Source of the DNA: Vibrio pomeroyi
GTDB taxonomy: Bacteria; Pseudomonadota; Gammaproteobacteria; Enterobacterales; Vibrionaceae
Direction of reading: 5' to 3'
Length of the DNA stretch: 64,000 bases
Assembly (NCBI GenBank): GCA_041879425.1
Contig: CP090855.1
Span: 682,001-746,000, forward strand
Part shown: piece by piece, positions 19,212-27,960 of the stretch
Numbering within the stretch: position 1 is the first letter of the stretch
Layout of the letters: each line of letters begins with the position of its first letter
The notes under the pieces: model-generated
What the model saw: the letters and a program-made list of their open reading frames with translations, nothing else
Database searches by the model: none
Told to the model about the DNA's origin: nothing
Made by a program: the position numbers and the translations under genes

Positions 19212-19688
19212 TTGCTGAATACACCGCTACTTTTTTTATCTCAACAGAACCGCCAACAAAAGCAATCGCTTTGGGCACTTCTTCTTACCGGACTGGTTAT
19301 CGTAACCTGTCTGGCAAGCACGCTATCTGCAAATAAAGTGACGTTTTCTAAGGCTTCGGTTAGCCAATCAGCACACATGGGTTCTGAAACCAGCGATCCA
19401 CAAGCGACTATCGCTTCATTTGAAAAAATGTCTGAGCTTTATGCCAGCGTTTTTGGTTCAGATGCGTCTAAGTCACTGACGGCACCGAATTCTAGCGCCT
19501 GTGACCTGAGCTCGAAAATGCTCACCTTCGCCACACCGAAAACAGGTTGGCTGATCCCTTTCATTCTATTTATTGCTGTCGCATTCAGCCTTTCACCTCA
19601 TATATCGAGATTATCTAGAGACAACCATCGCTCTACTCGACCAACAAAACACCGCCTACACCTAAAGCACTGTATATTTAGAGAGTAA
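19212..19688 (+). CDS. Putative ScsA-like small membrane protein, first gene of scs operon
   Basis: A frame of 158 codons opens with TTG 19212; no good RBS is visible, so the start is uncertain. It encodes two hydrophobic segments (about 21-40 and 109-128) around a Ser/Ala-rich exported loop, and a basic Arg/His-rich tail. It precedes scsB by 47 bp on the same strand. Position and topology fit the membrane protein that opens scs (suppressor of copper sensitivity) operons, but sequence identity to ScsA cannot be claimed from reading alone. Confidence 0.5.
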   Translation: MLNTPLLFLSQQNRQQKQSLWALLLTGLVIVTCLASTLSANKVTFSKASVSQSAHMGSETSDPQATIASFEKMSELYASVFGSDASKSLTAPNSSACDLSSKMLTFATPKTGWLIPFILFIAVAFSLSPHISRLSRDNHRSTRPTKHRLHLKHCIFRE

Positions 19689-19735
19689 ATAACCGGGCTA
19701 TTCCACCCTTTTATTTATTTTTTGGAGATACATTT

Positions 19736-21847
19736 GTGTACAACACACTACTAACTAAGTTTGTCGATTCATTGGCATTCTGTATGCGTACATGCGCGAA
19801 AACTATAGTCACTGCCATTTTGGTCATGACATCATTTAATGCTTTAGCACAGACTACAGGCTGGCTCAGCGTGCCTGAACACCCGCCAGTCAAAATGCGA
19901 ATGATGTCGACAGGTGAACAGTCGGATGACGGTTCTCAGATTCAAACCGTGCTCGATCTCGTGCTCGACGGCGACTGGAAAACCTATTGGCGCAGCCCAG
20001 GCGAAGGTGGCATACCTCCAAGCTGGGACTGGTCTGGTTCAACAAACATTGAGTCGGTAGAGTGGCATTGGCCAATTCCGAAGTACTACGAGCAGCTAGA
20101 CGTAATGACGTTGGGCTACAAAAAGCACGTCAGCTTTCCGGTCACACTCACACTGAAAGACAACACTAAGCCTGCCATCTTTAAGGCTTCGTTCACCTTT
20201 CCGTCGTGTACGAATATTTGTGTGTTAACCGATTACGACATCGAACTGCCGATCGACCCACAAACATTAGAGCTCGATGAAGAAGCCATGTTCTTGTTCA
20301 ATCAAGGCATGAGCCAGTCACCACGTGAAGCAAACCGAACTTCAGTAAATGGTTTGTTTTGGGACAAGAGCAAGCAGCAACTGGTGACTCAGCTAACGAG
20401 TAAAGAAGGCTGGGATAAGCCTATGGTGTTGATTGATGGCCAAGAAGTGATTGACGACTTCTTCTCTCAGCCAACCGTTCATATCACAGACAACACAATG
20501 ACTGCCGTTTTCGATGTGAGCAACTGGATTGGTGACGTCGACTTAACGGATCGCACCGTTAGCGTCACGGTTTCAGATACTAACTTTGCTGAAGAGATGA
20601 CAGCTCAGGTTGGCTCAGAGCCTATTGCCTATCAATCAAGCAATACTAGCTTTATTGCGATGTTCGGCTTTGCCTTAATTGGTGGCTTGATCCTCAATAT
20701 CATGCCGTGTGTTTTACCTGTATTAGGAATGAAGCTAAACAGCATCATTCAAAACCAAGGTGCATCAAACCGACACATTCGAATCTCATTCCTTGCATCT
20801 GCTATGGGTGTCATCACCTCGTTTGCACTATTAGCCTTAGGCATGACAGTGCTCAAAATGGGTGGTAACGCGATTGGTTGGGGAATCCAATTCCAAAACG
20901 TTTGGTTTATCGGGTTCATGCTGATCATCACCCTACTGTTCTCAATCAACCTACTTGGTTTATTTGAGTTCAGAATGCCATCGGGTTTAAACACATGGAT
21001 GGCAACCAAAGGCGATGACTCGCATTCAGGCCACTTTGTTCAAGGTATGTTTGCCACGCTGTTAGCAACGCCTTGTAGTGCTCCGTTCCTAGGTACCGCC
21101 GTCGCTTACGCGCTAGGCGCAAGCTACCAAGAGCTGTGGGCGATCTTCATCGCACTTGGTGTTGGTATGAGCGCACCTTGGTTGATCTTCGCCTTATTCC
21201 CGAGCCTAACCAAACTGCTACCAAAGCCGGGCGCGTGGATGTTCAAGGTTAAGTTGGTATTCGGTTTAATGATGTTCATCACCAGTCTGTGGTTAACAAG
21301 CCTACTTAGCCCATTCATTGGCAAGTTCCCAACCATCTTGTTGTCACTGTTTATCGTGATTTCGGTACTGGTTTGGATTGGCATGAAATTGGGGCGTAAA
21401 GTACTCATACCTATCATGGCAACCACTACCTTGATGTTTGGTGCAGCTCTTATTGTCGGCAGTGTTACTGCAGATAACTGGGCGACACCTATCGTTGATG
21501 ACCTTGCTTGGCAAAAGCTGGATGCGAAACAAATTCCACAATTGGTCGATGAAGGCAAAACAGTATTTGTCGATGTGACAGCTGAATGGTGTATCACCTG
21601 TAAGGCGAACAAGATCGGCGTGATTCTTCAAGATCCCGTTTACAGTCACCTGCAACAAGAAGACATTGTGTTAATGAAAGGCGATTGGACAACACCAAGT
21701 GAAAGCGTCACCCAATACTTACAAAGTAATGGGCGCTTTGGTGTGCCATTTAATATCGTGTATGGCCCAAGCTATAAAAGTGGCATTCCACTGCCCGTGA
21801 TTCTGGACAGTGACACTGTCGTTCAAGCCATCGATGCTGCGAGATAA
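19736..21847 (+). CDS. scsB: ScsB, DsbD-like membrane thiol:disulfide reductase
   Basis: The 703-residue protein has a signal/anchor segment (about 20-38), a periplasmic DsbD-alpha/ScsB N-domain with a CTNIC motif, and about eight membrane helices (about 300-590) with the conserved cysteine-proline pairs MPCVLP and TPCSAP. A C-terminal periplasmic thioredoxin domain carries CITC at 619-622 in EWCITCK. ScsB relays electrons from cytoplasmic thioredoxin across the membrane to periplasmic partners such as ScsC, aiding copper and redox stress resistance. GTG 19736 is chosen because GGAGA lies seven bases upstream. The stop abuts the next start. Confidence 0.9.
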   Translation: MYNTLLTKFVDSLAFCMRTCAKTIVTAILVMTSFNALAQTTGWLSVPEHPPVKMRMMSTGEQSDDGSQIQTVLDLVLDGDWKTYWRSPGEGGIPPSWDWSGSTNIESVEWHWPIPKYYEQLDVMTLGYKKHVSFPVTLTLKDNTKPAIFKASFTFPSCTNICVLTDYDIELPIDPQTLELDEEAMFLFNQGMSQSPREANRTSVNGLFWDKSKQQLVTQLTSKEGWDKPMVLIDGQEVIDDFFSQPTVHITDNTMTAVFDVSNWIGDVDLTDRTVSVTVSDTNFAEEMTAQVGSEPIAYQSSNTSFIAMFGFALIGGLILNIMPCVLPVLGMKLNSIIQNQGASNRHIRISFLASAMGVITSFALLALGMTVLKMGGNAIGWGIQFQNVWFIGFMLIITLLFSINLLGLFEFRMPSGLNTWMATKGDDSHSGHFVQGMFATLLATPCSAPFLGTAVAYALGASYQELWAIFIALGVGMSAPWLIFALFPSLTKLLPKPGAWMFKVKLVFGLMMFITSLWLTSLLSPFIGKFPTILLSLFIVISVLVWIGMKLGRKVLIPIMATTTLMFGAALIVGSVTADNWATPIVDDLAWQKLDAKQIPQLVDEGKTVFVDVTAEWCITCKANKIGVILQDPVYSHLQQEDIVLMKGDWTTPSESVTQYLQSNGRFGVPFNIVYGPSYKSGIPLPVILDSDTVVQAIDAAR

Positions 21848-22420
21848 GTGATGAAGACTCCCAACAATGAAGAGAAGCCTAACACGACCAAAGACCAGCC
21901 TATAAAGGGTGAGGCTAAAAAACCAAGTCGTCTTAAGAAGTGGGGAAAGGAACTGGTCTCAATGATACTGATCGTTGGCGTGGTTTCGTTTGCTATGGAT
22001 TTTTATCACAGCAGAAGCATGCCTCAAGGAGATGCGATTCCAATCGTAGGTCAATCACTCCAAGGTGAGGATATTGATGTTATCGAACTCAGTAAAAACG
22101 GTAAGCCCGTCATTGTCTATTTTTGGGCAACTTGGTGTGGTGCTTGCAAATTCGTGAGCCTAACCGTCAATAGCTTCAATGACTCTCACCAAGTCGTTAC
22201 GGTCGCCCTTTCATCAGGACCCGATGAGCGAGTGCAACGCTACTTGGATGCAAAAGAGTATGACTTCCCTGTGATCAATGATCTTTCTGGGGCAATCAGC
22301 AGAAGTTGGGGCGTCAATGTCACTCCAAGCATCGTCATCATCAAAGACGGGAAGATCAGCAGTATCGCAACTGGCGTGACTTCCCCTATCGGCCTGTGGT
22401 TAAGAACCTATTTTGCATAA
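21848..22420 (+). CDS. scsD: ScsD, membrane-anchored thioredoxin-like protein
   Basis: This 190-residue protein has a short basic cytoplasmic N-terminus, one membrane anchor (about 36-54) and a TlpA/ResA-like thioredoxin fold with the active site WCGAC (cysteines 97 and 100) and a cis-proline context VTPSIVII. Translation starts at GTG 21848 directly after the scsB stop, or at ATG 21851 one codon later, so it is translationally coupled to scsB. It probably receives electrons from ScsB in the periplasm. Confidence 0.85.
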   Translation: MMKTPNNEEKPNTTKDQPIKGEAKKPSRLKKWGKELVSMILIVGVVSFAMDFYHSRSMPQGDAIPIVGQSLQGEDIDVIELSKNGKPVIVYFWATWCGACKFVSLTVNSFNDSHQVVTVALSSGPDERVQRYLDAKEYDFPVINDLSGAISRSWGVNVTPSIVIIKDGKISSIATGVTSPIGLWLRTYFA

Positions 22421-22484
22421 CTCGCTTACCAAGAAAAAGCCAAGCAAATGAACCGACTTAAGCCAATTTAACAAACAATAATAC

Positions 22485-22512
22485 CGTGAGCGTGACCTAA
22501 TGAGCGCTCACG
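22485..22512. repeat. Intercistronic inverted repeat between scsD and scsC
   Basis: CGTGAGCG and CGCTCACG pair perfectly with a 12-base loop in the 119-bp gap between scsD and scsC. No T run follows, so it is not an ordinary terminator. It may stabilise or process the operon mRNA. Confidence 0.6.
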
Positions 22513-22539
22513 ATTATCAAGAATTAGAGAATACATAAC

Positions 22540-23259
22540 ATGAAAAAATATCTGATTAGCGCACTGATTTTAGGCTCACTAATGAGCACCAATGCCTTCG
22601 CTGAACTAAGCAAAGAACAAACCCAACAACTTGAAGAAATTAATCAGTTTCTGAAGGAAAACCCTTCGACTATTTCGGGTTTGCATACCAGCTTAGAGCA
22701 GTATGTAGCAGGCCAAGCGCAAGCGAAGAAAGCTCAAGCAGAAAGCCATGATTGGTTATACAACAATGATGCTCACCCAATAACGGGCAACCCTGACGGT
22801 AAATCGGTAATCGTTAACTTTACCGACTACAATTGTCCTTTCTGTAAACGTTTGGAAAAAGGTTTAGTTCAATTAGCCTCAGAAAACAGTGACATCAAGA
22901 TCATCAATGTCTACCTGTCGTTTAAGCAGCAACAAGTGAGCGGCCTTAATACCAATGCTGCGCTATACGCGATGAAGGTATGGAAAGACAACCCAGAGGA
23001 CTTCCCTGAAGTCGATCGTTTACTGATGGCGAAAAGCGGCAGTCACACAAAATCGTCACTGCAAGCGGTAGCGAAAAAAACAGGCACTGAAGCGCAGTTA
23101 GAGACAACGACAGAACAAAGCAACACGTTAATGACTAACCACCAAACCTTTAGCGCACTCGGCTTAACAGGTACACCAACGTTAATGATGAATGGTCAGG
23201 TATTACCGGGGTATGTACCTTACGACCGACTAAAAGACATAGTGGATGACGCTTTCTAA
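22540..23259 (+). CDS. scsC: ScsC, periplasmic DsbA/DsbG-like thiol oxidoreductase
   Basis: The 239-residue protein has a clear signal peptide (MKKYLISALILGSLMSTNAFA), a helical N-terminal stalk (residues 24-75) of the sort that oligomerises ScsC proteins, and a DsbA-type thioredoxin domain with CPFC at 99-102 and cis-Pro in GTPTLMMNG. In the family ScsC is kept reduced by ScsB and acts as a copper-binding isomerase-like chaperone in the periplasm. It is the last gene of the operon and is followed by a strong terminator. Confidence 0.88.
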   Translation: MKKYLISALILGSLMSTNAFAELSKEQTQQLEEINQFLKENPSTISGLHTSLEQYVAGQAQAKKAQAESHDWLYNNDAHPITGNPDGKSVIVNFTDYNCPFCKRLEKGLVQLASENSDIKIINVYLSFKQQQVSGLNTNAALYAMKVWKDNPEDFPEVDRLLMAKSGSHTKSSLQAVAKKTGTEAQLETTTEQSNTLMTNHQTFSALGLTGTPTLMMNGQVLPGYVPYDRLKDIVDDAF

Positions 23260-23300
23260 TCGAATTTAGTTAACTAAAATAGAATATGAAATTGGTAAAC

Positions 23301-23332
23301 CCTACTGCGTTAACCCGCAGTAGGCTTTTTTT
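23301..23332 (+). terminator. Rho-independent terminator of scs operon
   Basis: CCTACTGCG pairs with CGCAGTAGG around a short loop, followed by seven T's. It lies 41 bp after the scsC stop. Confidence 0.92.
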
Positions 23333-23385
23333 GGCTTCGAAATAATCGTTTTGAAACAAAAAAGCAGTCGAAGTGTCATCATCTC

Positions 23386-23498
23386 GCAATGGGTTCTTAA
23401 TTTATCCTGCTTACTCTAAAAGCAGTCCTGTCGACGAGTCCAAGACGTGTTAACTCGAGACAACTGTCCTTTGACCGAGCCTAGCTCGGTCTTTTTTT
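23386..23498 (+). ncRNA. Candidate small RNA with three hairpins downstream of scsC
   Basis: A second, independent terminator (GACCGAGC-CTA-GCTCGGTC then T7, 23473-23498) follows the scs terminator with no gene between them, so something else is transcribed rightward here. A TTGAAA -35 (23351) and TGTCAT -10 (23374) with 17-bp spacing could start a transcript near 23386. Within it are a CTGCTT/AAGCAG hairpin (23407-23425) and a CGAGT/ACTCG stem extended by GTC/GAC (23430-23461). Length would be about 113 nt. I cannot match it to a known Vibrio sRNA; it could also be a processed 3' UTR. Confidence 0.4.
23473..23498 (+). terminator. Rho-independent terminator
   Basis: Perfect eight-base-pair stem with a three-base loop and a T7 tract on the plus strand only. 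It is not placed to stop the leftward 23541 gene. Confidence 0.9.
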
Positions 23499-23540
23499 GG
23501 GTGTCGCAAATAGCAAACCTAGCAACAGTCTAACTTCTTA

Positions 23541-24560
23541 CTAGCTCAATAAGCGGCACACCAACGCACCCGGCTCTCTTAATGCATCCACGTTATAACT
23601 GAGTACACGACCAGAAGATGGCGCATGATAACGACGACATTCATTGCCGAACGCATCATATTGGATGGCCAACAGATCATCTTGCTCAACGCTTTGCAAA
23701 AGCTCGACCTGAGGCAGAACAAAACCACCAATATCAGCACGAATGGACACAACGTTGTTGCCTTCAATCCAATCCATACTCGGCAGCTGCTTTGCCTCTA
23801 ACGGATCTTGTCCTTCGACCTCAAGCATCTCGTAATAGGAGAGCATATTCAAAACGCCGTCTACCGCTCTTTGAATCATGTCAGGTTGAGTGAACTTCCC
23901 CATCCCTACTTCAACAGTGATGCTCGGTATACCACTGCGATTCCAAACCGTTTCAAGAATCCCAGGGTCGCCAGGATCATTAAGCACACAGTCAGGTTGC
24001 ATCAGCCTAGCCATGTCTAAACATTGCTCTATCCGATAATCTGCAAACACATAAAGTGGGTATACTGCACCGCGAGTTTGGGTATGAAGGTCAACGGCAA
24101 AGGTGGCATTGTGCTTGAGTAAGCGCTCCCAAAGTGACGCAACAAAGCGCTCTGCTGCTAGTCCGTGGGCATCACCGGGAAAGAGTCGATTGAGATTTGC
24201 AGGGCATGAACCCGGATCGGAAGAGATGAAGTCACGACTGTGATTTAGCAAACCGGATAAGTTCACCGTAGGTACAATTGTCACCGTACCTTTCAGTCTT
24301 TTACCCACCAAGTCTCTGATAATTTGCTGAGCAGCCAATACACCGTTCAGTTCATCGCCGTGAATACCGGCTGTGATCATCAACTTAGGGCTATCTTGGC
24401 TGCCTTTGAAAACAGAAACCGGCATGTTTTTAGGTTGGCCGAGTCCATCACTGGTCACTTGAAACCAAAACTGATGCTCTCCAACCTGTAAGTCTTCAAC
24501 ATTCAAGGAGCCAATAACCTGTCTACCTTGTAAAACATCGCCTAAGTACTCTGTTTTCAT
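23541..24560 (-). CDS. Succinylglutamate desuccinylase/aspartoacylase-family zinc hydrolase
   Basis: This 339-residue cytoplasmic protein has the M14-like zinc site of the AstE/AspA family: GIHGDELNG (His and Glu ligands, near residue 84), the arginine/asparagine segment NLSGLLNHSRDF, the third ligand in VDLHTQTRG, and a catalytic-type glutamate in SITVEVGMG. The family removes acyl groups from N-acyl amino acids. This is the longer, generic subgroup; the substrate is not predictable, and no arginine-succinyl pathway genes surround it. It is a single gene with its start at ATG 24560. Confidence 0.82.
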   Translation of the reverse strand: MKTEYLGDVLQGRQVIGSLNVEDLQVGEHQFWFQVTSDGLGQPKNMPVSVFKGSQDSPKLMITAGIHGDELNGVLAAQQIIRDLVGKRLKGTVTIVPTVNLSGLLNHSRDFISSDPGSCPANLNRLFPGDAHGLAAERFVASLWERLLKHNATFAVDLHTQTRGAVYPLYVFADYRIEQCLDMARLMQPDCVLNDPGDPGILETVWNRSGIPSITVEVGMGKFTQPDMIQRAVDGVLNMLSYYEMLEVEGQDPLEAKQLPSMDWIEGNNVVSIRADIGGFVLPQVELLQSVEQDDLLAIQYDAFGNECRRYHAPSSGRVLSYNVDALREPGALVCRLLS

Positions 24561-24937
24561 CCAACTACTCCATCTTGTTGAGCAAAATCTATTCTCTTGT
24601 CAGTTTTTGCATCATAGAGGATATCTTAACCAGTACAAGCAGTTAATCGATCTAACAAGTACAGTTCTACACCTAGAGTTCACTCATAGCACCCTCACCT
24701 CTTTCAAAGTGAAACTTGCACAAATGGCTGTACTAAAACTACCAATTTGGATAATTATTCACAAACCACTCAGCCAGATGAAATAAAAGTGCAATAAAAT
24801 CAACACTTAAAAAAGTTCCCTATTCACGAAAATGTAATTTTATAGAAATGAAAGCTTAATTTATCTGCTCTAAATTAGCTTCATATCGAAACGGAGAGCG
24901 CATTGCTCACGGATTTTAAAATACAAGGTAAGTGATT
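24561..24937. other. 377-bp divergent regulatory region, hydrolase / porin
   Basis: AT-rich, without a credible frame. It must hold the promoters of both neighbours, and its length suggests a long 5' UTR or multi-factor control of the porin. I do not see a clean CRP, Fur or OmpR-type box by eye. Confidence 0.4.
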
Positions 24938-25930
24938 ATGAAAAAGGCAGTTCTAGCTTCTGCAGTGGTAGCAGCACTAGTTTCAGGTTCACCTCTAGCA
25001 GCAACAGTTTACAGCTCTGACGGTACTGAGCTTAAGATTGGCGGTCGTGCTGAATTCCGTGGTGACTTCATTGGTTCAGGTGGTGCTGAAGTTGCAGGTA
25101 CGATGGAAGACAAAACTCGTTTCCGTTTAAACCTTGCTGGTGAGACACAACTTACAGATACTGCAACAGCATTCGGTTTCTACGAAGCAGAGCAAAGCAC
25201 TGGCGACAGTGAATTTGATAACCGTTACATGTACGCTGGTGTTGATTTTGATGGCCAAGCACTTTCTGTCGGTCGCCAAGACATGGCTTCAGTCATCGTT
25301 TCTGACTTTACGGATATCACTGAGTTCTCTGGTGTTCAGCAAGTAATCGACGCGGCTTCTGACAAAGAAGACAGCGTATTTGCATACCGCGGTGGCTTTG
25401 ACGCACTTCAATTAGAAGCAACTTACCAAGCAAATAGTGCAAAAGACACAGATGGCTACGGTATTTCTGGTGTGTATTCATTACCATTCGGTCTTGACCT
25501 TGGTCTTGCATACTCTGGCGAAGATCTAGGTGCTGGTGCAGGTAGCGCAAACCAAATCTTAGCTGGTCTAGCGTACTCTTTAGATAACCTTTACCTAGCA
25601 GCAACATACTCTACAGGTGATTCAAACGATAAAGCAGTTGGCGCAGATGTTGAGTCATTCACTGCAATGGAATTCGCAGCACAGTATAAATTCACTAAGC
25701 AGCTTTCTGCCGCTGTAGTGTACACGTATCAAGAAGATGAAGCGGCAAACGGTTCTACAGCAGACTCTGTTGATGGCATTGAGCTAGCAGGTTACTACAA
25801 GCTCAACAGCAACTTCCGTACATACCTTGCATATTACATCAATGGTTTGGACGAAGAGAAAAGCCTAATTACAGGTCTAACAACTGAAGGCGAAGACACA
25901 CTTCGCCTAGGTGTACGTTACGACTTCTAA
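24938..25930 (+). CDS. Gram-negative porin (OmpU/OmpC-like beta-barrel)
   Basis: ATG 24938 has AAGG nine bases upstream and gives a standard signal peptide (MKKAVLASAVVAALVSGSPLAA). An in-frame GTG six bases earlier is too close to the RBS. The roughly 308-residue mature barrel opens with TVYSSDGTELKIGGRAEFRG, the typical start of Vibrio porins, contains RYMYAGVDFDG and LSVGRQD strand and L3-type elements, and ends LRLGVRYDF with terminal phenylalanine. It provides passive outer-membrane diffusion. Codon use is highly biased toward common codons, as expected for an abundant protein. Confidence 0.9.
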   Translation: MKKAVLASAVVAALVSGSPLAATVYSSDGTELKIGGRAEFRGDFIGSGGAEVAGTMEDKTRFRLNLAGETQLTDTATAFGFYEAEQSTGDSEFDNRYMYAGVDFDGQALSVGRQDMASVIVSDFTDITEFSGVQQVIDAASDKEDSVFAYRGGFDALQLEATYQANSAKDTDGYGISGVYSLPFGLDLGLAYSGEDLGAGAGSANQILAGLAYSLDNLYLAATYSTGDSNDKAVGADVESFTAMEFAAQYKFTKQLSAAVVYTYQEDEAANGSTADSVDGIELAGYYKLNSNFRTYLAYYINGLDEEKSLITGLTTEGEDTLRLGVRYDF

Positions 25931-25955
25931 TCTAAATTTACTTTAGAAAAAGATT

Positions 25956-25986
25956 AAAAAGGTTGGGCAATGGCTCAACCTTTTTT
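25956..25986 (+). terminator. Rho-independent terminator of porin gene
   Basis: AAAAAGGTTG(G)GC pairs with GC(T)CAACCTTTTTT, 25 bp after the porin stop. Confidence 0.92.
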
Positions 25987-26085
25987 CATATTCGAATATT
26001 CTGACTAACTTCATCAATGCTTTTTCTGGTTAAGTGGTGTTAAATCCGTATCATAGGTGAACCACATCAAATAATTAGAAGCATC

Positions 26086-26976
26086 ATGTCACAACACCAT
26101 CCGATCCAAGGCGCTAGCTGGATGCTAACCGCTGGTTTAGCCTTTGCTTTGATCAACAGCCTAACTCAAATCGCTAGCATTCATTTCGGACTGACTTCTA
26201 CTACCGTTGCCGTCATTCAGTATTCAATTGCATTGTTCGCCATTCTTCCTTATCTGAAAACGTTGGGGATTCGACGCGCACTAAAAACTGATAATCTCAA
26301 GCTACACGTATTCCGTGTCTTCCTATCCGTTATTGGTATCCAACTTTGGATTTGGGCGCTGGCCTACCCTGTGCCGATTTGGCAAGGCATAGCCCTTCTT
26401 ATGACCTCGCCACTGTTTGCAACCATAGGTTCTGGTCTTTTCCTAAAAGAGAAAGTGGGCGCAGCTCGTTGGGGTGCAACCTTGGCAGGCTTCGCTGGTG
26501 CTATGGTCATTCTCGAACCATGGGCCGAAGACTTTAGTTGGGCAACATTACTACCCGTTGGCGCAGCTTTCTTCTGGGCATGCTATTCACTGATGGTGAA
26601 AAAGCTCTCTTCTCAAGACAGCCCTTCAACCATGGTGGTTTACCTTCTTCTATTGATTACACCATTTAACATCTTGCTGGCCGTTCCTGATTGGCAAATG
26701 CCAAGTGGCGGCACTATTTGGGCTATCTTAATCGTTATCGGTGTTATGACAGCATTGGCTCAGTGGGCTATTGTAAAAGCATACTCGGTGGCTGATGCCT
26801 CTTTCGTTCAACCGTTCGATCACGCGAAATTACCACTTAATGTCTTGGCTGGTTGGCTAGTCTTCAGCTGGGTTCCACCAGGTCGTTTATGGTTAGGGGC
26901 TGCAATTATCATTGCGTCTGTTGCGTTCATTACCCACTGGGAAACGAAAAAACCGACGAAAGTTAAGAAAGTTTAA
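26086..26976 (+). CDS. DMT-superfamily (EamA domain) transporter
   Basis: The 296-residue protein consists of ten predicted membrane helices in two EamA repeats (about 10-140 and 150-285), with the usual internal similarity (GASWMLTAGLAFAL; LLPVGAAFFWACYSLMVKKLSS, read in parts). It has no soluble domain, and the basic tail KKPTKVKKV fits a cytoplasmic C-terminus. EamA proteins export amino acids, nucleotide-related compounds or other metabolites; the substrate here is unknown. It is a single gene. Confidence 0.85.
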   Translation: MSQHHPIQGASWMLTAGLAFALINSLTQIASIHFGLTSTTVAVIQYSIALFAILPYLKTLGIRRALKTDNLKLHVFRVFLSVIGIQLWIWALAYPVPIWQGIALLMTSPLFATIGSGLFLKEKVGAARWGATLAGFAGAMVILEPWAEDFSWATLLPVGAAFFWACYSLMVKKLSSQDSPSTMVVYLLLLITPFNILLAVPDWQMPSGGTIWAILIVIGVMTALAQWAIVKAYSVADASFVQPFDHAKLPLNVLAGWLVFSWVPPGRLWLGAAIIIASVAFITHWETKKPTKVKKV

Positions 26977-27045
26977 GGTCGATGAAATAAATAGTTCTAC
27001 TGTCCGTTCTATATTGATAAGAGAATTTTAAGCGAGGTAGTAACC

Positions 27046-27663
27046 ATGAAGAAACCAGTCAAGATTACACTATACCGTTGGGCAGGCAGCTGGGGTCCAT
27101 TTAAAGTAAACATCCCATGTGGAGAATGTACCCTTACCAAAGACATTCTTAAGGATACTTTTGAGAATGAATTGGCTGATGTTGATGTCGAACTAGAAGT
27201 GAAAGATTGGTTATCTCACTGGTGGGAACCGCTAAAACTTGGTTCTTGGCATGCGCCTATCCTTGTTGTTGAAGGCAAAGTTGTTAGCCAAGGTGAAGCA
27301 CTCAATCGTGGTGTATTGGTTCAATCTGTAATCAAAGAGTGGACCAAACGAGACAGCCTAAAGGGCAATATTGTTTATGGTAAAGCGACCTGCCCATTCT
27401 GCGTGAAAGCTAAGAAAATGCTTGATGAAGCGGGTGTCGAATATACCTATCACGATGTCGTTAAAGACAGTGCCGCTCTGTATCGAATGATTCCAGAAGT
27501 GAAAGCACACATTGGTGAAAAAACACCAGTGACGGTTCCTCAGATCTGGCTTGATGGCAAATACATCGGCGGAGCAGACAACTTGGAAGCATGGATGAAA
27601 GAAAATGGTCTAGATTCCATTCCAAACAATGTGGTCGACTTATCCAATCAATCGGCAAGCTGA
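27046..27663 (+). CDS. Two-domain glutaredoxin protein
   Basis: A 205-residue soluble protein. Residues 6-100 form a thioredoxin-like domain with CGEC at 25-28 and a cis-Pro-type APILVVEGK segment. Residues 107-190 form a glutaredoxin with CPFC at 116-119, TVPQIWLDG (cis-proline) and GGADNLEAW (glutathione-binding). RBS GCGAGGTAG precedes the ATG. Two separate CxxC sites in one chain suggest an internal relay. The partner substrate is not evident from neighbours. A bidirectional terminator follows. Confidence 0.82.
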   Translation: MKKPVKITLYRWAGSWGPFKVNIPCGECTLTKDILKDTFENELADVDVELEVKDWLSHWWEPLKLGSWHAPILVVEGKVVSQGEALNRGVLVQSVIKEWTKRDSLKGNIVYGKATCPFCVKAKKMLDEAGVEYTYHDVVKDSAALYRMIPEVKAHIGEKTPVTVPQIWLDGKYIGGADNLEAWMKENGLDSIPNNVVDLSNQSAS

Positions 27664-27767
27664 TCTCACTTAGGTAGAACTAGGCTACCGATCATTAACT
27701 AATCAGTGTTTTCTTGTGTCCATCCACAACAAAACAAAGCGATGAAAGTCATCAATCGCTAAAACGA

Positions 27768-27804
27768 AAAAGGCCTTAAACTTCAATGAGTTTAAGGCCT
27801 TTTA
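27768..27804. terminator. Bidirectional rho-independent terminator
   Basis: AAAAGGCCTTAAAC/GTTTAAGGCCTTTT perfect stem between the glutaredoxin gene and the convergent 44-codon gene. Confidence 0.92.
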
Positions 27805-27825
27805 AAATTCCGTTTTGGAAAATGC

Positions 27826-27960
27826 TTACTTAGCCATTTTCTTCATCATTCGCTTAAAGAATGATACTTTTTTTGGCTTTGACTTGCCGTACAATGCTTC
27901 GTGCATCATGTTTTTTGCTGCCATTTGACCAAGGTATGCGTGGCCTAGTTCGTAGTTCAT
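27826..27960 (-). CDS. Small basic protein, 44 aa (conserved-looking hypothetical)
   Basis: ATG 27960 is preceded by CGGAGATAAGC, an excellent Shine-Dalgarno at normal spacing, and the frame runs to TAA at 27826. The peptide begins MNYELGHAYLGQMAAKNMMHEAL (shown in part) and ends in a lysine/phenylalanine/methionine-rich stretch (KKVSFFKRMMKKMAK), amphipathic and strongly basic. No domain is recognised; nucleic-acid or membrane-surface binding is possible. The strong RBS and its own terminator argue for a real gene. Confidence 0.72.
   Translation of the reverse strand: MNYELGHAYLGQMAAKNMMHEALYGKSKPKKVSFFKRMMKKMAK

Noticed and set aside
21124..21612. A 162-codon frame antisense to scsB
   Set aside because: Fully inside the well-supported membrane domain coding region of scsB on the other strand; no RBS and unlikely composition.
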